From NCBI GenBank assembly GCA_002400895.1, contig NVRO01000157.1:1-8526 (forward strand): a DNA stretch of 8,526 nucleotides. The letters are read 5' to 3'. Within the stretch, counting starts at the first letter, position 1. Each line of letters starts with the position of its first letter. This document shows positions 6,171-8,526 of this stretch, in pieces. The notes under the pieces were generated by a model that saw nothing but the letters and a program-made list of their open reading frames with translations, had not been told where the DNA came from and did no database searches. The DNA is from Planctomycetota bacterium. Its GTDB lineage: Bacteria > Planctomycetota > UBA1135. Both the position numbers and the translations under genes were made by a program.

Positions 6171-7741
6171 GATGCGTGGGTTTGTGGTGGGGAGAGTTTT
6201 TGGTAAGCAGGCAGCGTTAGGAAGTCCTCGAATTCCTCGTTCAGGACAAGATTGAGGAGAAGATCCGCAGCGGTGTGCAGGGCGTCGGTTGGCCGTTCAT
6301 GTTGTTTGAATTGGTCGCGTATGGAAGCTAGTTCTTCTTCCATGATCTCAGTAATTAATTCCGAGTCGACGGTGCGACCATCCTGTAGGGTAGCCCGATG
6401 TCGGCGCCATTGCCAAACTTGCGCGCGGGAAATTTCGGCGGTGGCGGCATCTTCCATCAGGTTATAGAGCGGCACACAGCCAACCCCGCGCAACCAGGCT
6501 TCCAGATAGAGGGTGCCGATGTTGAGGTTTTGGCGCAGGCAGGTTTCGGTGATGGCTCCTGCGGGGACGCTAAGGAGGTCTTCGGCGCTGACCTGGACAT
6601 CGTCGCGGAGGACATGAAACTGGTGATCCGAGGTGAACACCGCTTCGAATTCCTCGCGGGCGATTGCCACCAGAGCGGGGTGGGCGACCCAGGTTCCGTC
6701 ATGGCCATTTTCAGCCTCGCGTTTCTTGTCGGCGTGGACCTTGTCCATGGCGGCATCGTTAGCTTGGGAGTCGCCCTTGATCGGGATTTGTGCCGCCATC
6801 CCACCCATGGCGTGAGCGCCCCGGCGATGGCAGGTGCGAATCACCAGCTGGCTGTAGGAAAGCAGGAAATGCTGATCCATGCCGACCAGGCCACGGTCGG
6901 GAAGCACGCAAGCAGGGTCGGCGCGCAACTTCTTGATGAATGAGAAAATGTAATCCCAGCGGCCGCAGTTGAGTCCGGCGCTGTGATCCTTGAGTTCCCA
7001 GAGAATCTCGTCCATCTCGAAGGCGGCGAGAATTGTTTCAATCAGGACGGTGGCCTTGATGGTACCGACCGGCAGTTCCAATGCCTCCTGGGCAGCGAGG
7101 AAAACATCGTTCCACAGTTTGGCTTCCTGGTGATTTTCAAGCTTGGGCAGATAGAACCAGGGTCCACGGTCATTTTCCACCAGCGCGTGGGCGTTATGGA
7201 AAAAGTAGAGACCAAAGTCGAACAGGGAACCGGACATCGGTTCGCCGTCCACCAGGAAATGTTTTTCTTCCAGGTGCCACCCGCGTGGGCGCACCAACAG
7301 CACTGCCGGGTTTTCCCCCAGTGCGTATGCTTTGCCGGTATCGGGATGGGTGAAATCAATCTCGCGGCGGATGGCGTCGCGTAGATTAATCTGGCCCTGG
7401 AGCATATTTTCCCAGGTGGGGGAGGTGGAGTCCTCAAAGTCGGCCATGAACAAATCGGCGTCACAATTGAGCGCGTTGATGACCATCTTGCGGTCCACCG
7501 GCCCGGTGATTTCAACATGGCGTTTCTGCAGAGCTTTGGGAACCGCAGCGACGGTCCAGTCGGCTTCCCGAATCTCCCGGGTTGCTTCCAGAAAGTCTGG
7601 CCGCCAGCCCTGATCCAACTTTTCCTGCACCTTCTCGCGGTCTATTAATAGTTGCCGGCGGCGCACTCCAAAGCGCCGCTCCAGGTCGGTCAAGAAATCA
7701 ACCGCCCCCGGGGTGAGTACTGATTCAGCTTCGGTGGTCAT
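6167..7741 (-). CDS. aceB: Malate synthase A
   Basis: Condenses glyoxylate with acetyl-CoA to give malate and CoA, the second step of the glyoxylate shunt; cytoplasmic and Mg-dependent. The protein (524 residues from ATG at 7741) has the shorter malate synthase A form, close to E. coli AceB in length and order. Visible: [38 protein letters not shown] with the catalytic arginine; [29 protein letters not shown], the family signature; [20 protein letters not shown]; and [12 protein letters not shown] with the likely catalytic base Asp, near residue 431. It ends [10 protein letters not shown], as in the family. An in-frame ATG at 7792 would add 17 residues of unconserved sequence; a GGAGG lies 16 nt before it, which is too far for a normal SD. 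Neither start is proven. First gene of aceB-aceA-aminotransferase, with a 4-nt overlap to aceA. Confidence 0.97.
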   Translation of the reverse strand: MTTEAESVLTPGAVDFLTDLERRFGVRRRQLLIDREKVQEKLDQGWRPDFLEATREIREADWTVAAVPKALQKRHVEITGPVDRKMVINALNCDADLFMADFEDSTSPTWENMLQGQINLRDAIRREIDFTHPDTGKAYALGENPAVLLVRPRGWHLEEKHFLVDGEPMSGSLFDFGLYFFHNAHALVENDRGPWFYLPKLENHQEAKLWNDVFLAAQEALELPVGTIKATVLIETILAAFEMDEILWELKDHSAGLNCGRWDYIFSFIKKLRADPACVLPDRGLVGMDQHFLLSYSQLVIRTCHRRGAHAMGGMAAQIPIKGDSQANDAAMDKVHADKKREAENGHDGTWVAHPALVAIAREEFEAVFTSDHQFHVLRDDVQVSAEDLLSVPAGAITETCLRQNLNIGTLYLEAWLRGVGCVPLYNLMEDAATAEISRAQVWQWRRHRATLQDGRTVDSELITEIMEEELASIRDQFKQHERPTDALHTAADLLLNLVLNEEFEDFLTLPAYQKLSPPQTHAS

Positions 7742-7861
7742 GGGAGAGGGGCGATAGGTTAACAGTGTTATGTTGGTATTACAAGGGACCATTTTGGTGT
7801 TTTTTTAGCCTCCAACAACTGTTTTTCGCCGACTCCCTGACCCTACAGGAATAGCACGCTG

Positions 7862-7887
7862 ACCAGGTTGCTCAGTCGGCAACTGGT
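7862..7887. repeat. Inverted repeat in the aceB upstream region
   Basis: Arms ACCAGGTTGC (7862-7871) and GCAACTGGT (7879-7887) pair over nine base pairs with a single bulged G and a seven-base loop. It lies about 120 bases upstream of the aceB start and has no following T-run, so it is not a standard terminator. It also overlaps the proposed small plus-strand frame. An operator or leader structure for the glyoxylate operon is possible but unproven. Confidence 0.3.
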
Positions 7888-7905
7888 GAGTTCGGCGGCC
7901 TGGAA

Positions 7906-8088
7906 ATGAATCAAGCGCCCGCTAACTGCCGGTGGCGCAATCAGGAAGGTGCTGTCCTCGCCGCAGTCATCGCTATTTTAAAGGGCAATCATTTTTGGAT
8001 TGTTCAAGACGGAATAAACCAGGACCGGGGACGCATTGCCAGCGAATTTGTTTCCGGTCATGGCTCACAACTAAGGGCATGGTCCTAG
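7906..8088 (+). CDS. Possible 60-residue protein or gene remnant
   Basis: This frame, from ATG to TAG, fills much of the 308-bp space between aceB and the TerB-like gene and ends 12 bp before the latter. The frame stays open another 17 codons upstream (from 7855) without an ATG. The residues are mixed and protein-like, with an Ala/Val/Ile helix (about 16-25) followed by FWIVQDGIN and a polar tail, but I recognise no family. There is no clear SD. It may be a short gene co-transcribed with its right neighbour, the remnant of a larger gene, or a chance frame. Confidence 0.3.
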   Translation: MNQAPANCRWRNQEGAVLAAVIAILKGNHFWIVQDGINQDRGRIASEFVSGHGSQLRAWS

Positions 8089-8100
8089 TATCCTAAAGAC

Positions 8101-8526
8101 ATGGGAATTTTTGGAAGTCTGGTAGGTGGAGGCATCGGCATGATGCTCGGTGGTCCCCTTGGCGCGGTGATTGGCGCGGTCATGGGCTCTTCAGTGTCGT
8201 CAAACCGTGGGACTGGAGGCCATTTCGGAAGCCCGATCGGCGGTGGGGCTCGAGGTCCCCGGTCACAACAAGAAATGCAGATGGTATTTGCCATTTCTCT
8301 CACCAGCTTGGCGGCAAAAGTTGCGAAGGCCGACGGCGTGGTCAGCGCCGATGAAGTGCAGGCATTCGATGGGTTTTTACGAGATTCATTGCGGATGTCA
8401 GCCGCTGATCGAAAAATCGCAGCCTCCGTATTCAATCAAGCCAAGGAGAGCGGTGATTCCACCATGGAATTCACCCGGCAAATTCGTGAATTGTTAGCCG
8501 GACAACCCGATCGCATCCGCGACATT
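8101..8526 (+). CDS. Glycine-zipper / TerB (DjlA N-terminal-like) domain protein, 3' end outside window
   Basis: The frame runs from ATG at 8101 off the right edge: 142 codons. Residues 1-31 are a short hydrophobic, glycine-spaced segment (MGIFGSLVGGGIGMMLGGPLG and onward) with GxxxG-type spacing, as in the membrane segment of DjlA-type co-chaperones. A Gly/Ser/Pro/Arg linker follows (32-56). From about 60 a helical domain begins: MVFAISLTSLAAKVAKADGV with the acidic loop ADGVVSADE (77-85), typical of the TerB / DjlA N-terminal domain. If it is a true DjlA homologue, a J domain that stimulates DnaK should follow beyond the edge; a TerB protein without J domain is the alternative. No clear SD precedes the ATG. 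The start is supported by the N-terminal segment starting exactly there. Confidence 0.8.
   Translation, partial: MGIFGSLVGGGIGMMLGGPLGAVIGAVMGSSVSSNRGTGGHFGSPIGGGARGPRSQQEMQMVFAISLTSLAAKVAKADGVVSADEVQAFDGFLRDSLRMSAADRKIAASVFNQAKESGDSTMEFTRQIRELLAGQPDRIRDI

Noticed and set aside
6398..6943. Plus-strand 181-codon frame
   Set aside because: Antisense shadow of aceB; no motif or start signal.
7828..7880. GCCGACT / AGTCGGC pair as an alternative structure to the 7862-7887 hairpin (riboswitch-like)
   Set aside because: A seven-base match at this distance is expected by chance in a few hundred bases, and no known riboswitch core is visible.
8085..8435. Minus-strand 116-codon frame, and a plus-strand frame at 8171-8497
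   Set aside because: Both overlap the TerB-like gene in other frames; Pro/Arg-rich or patternless, while the TerB frame carries the domain signature.

Overview
The window looks like ordinary chromosome from a free-living, probably aerobic, Gram-negative bacterium. The evidence is a lipobox lipoprotein, a multi-pass O-acyltransferase-type membrane protein, a glyoxylate shunt and a TerB/DjlA-like protein. I cannot name the phylum from the sequence. Most start codons here (both divergent genes, the small 107-residue gene, aceB, aceA, the aminotransferase and the TerB gene) have no convincing Shine-Dalgarno sequence. That fits lineages with weak use of this signal, but does not identify one. No tRNA, rRNA, CRISPR array, transposase or phage gene was seen.

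Left part (1-1105): an AT-richer block holds a truncated lipoprotein gene of unknown family on the minus strand. It has its own -10-like box, a good ribosome binding site and a perfect 21-bp in-frame tandem duplication. Next (1106-3524) come a minus-strand acyltransferase-3 family membrane protein and a plus-strand alpha/beta hydrolase whose starts are only 12 bp apart. A 107-residue minus-strand protein converges on the hydrolase, and the two genes overlap by 38 bp. The small gene has a near-perfect palindrome between a -10-like box and its start codon.

Centre (3779-7741): the clearest biology in the window is a minus-strand operon, aceB (malate synthase A) - aceA (isocitrate lyase) - class V aminotransferase of the alanine/serine-glyoxylate type. 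The genes overlap by 4 and 14 nt, so translation is probably coupled. Isocitrate lyase makes glyoxylate, malate synthase condenses it with acetyl-CoA to give malate, and the aminotransferase can convert it to glycine. One transcript would thus encode the source and two competing exits of glyoxylate, linking growth on acetate or fatty acids to glycine and serine supply.

Right part (7742-8526): the operon's upstream region, a weakly supported small plus-strand reading frame, and the start of a plus-strand gene with a glycine-zipper segment followed by a TerB/DjlA-N domain, cut off by the window edge.

I found no convincing undescribed defence or mobile system. The observations most worth following are the aminotransferase coupled to the shunt, the palindrome at the small-protein promoter, the extremely compact divergent start pair and the recent-looking duplication in the lipoprotein.
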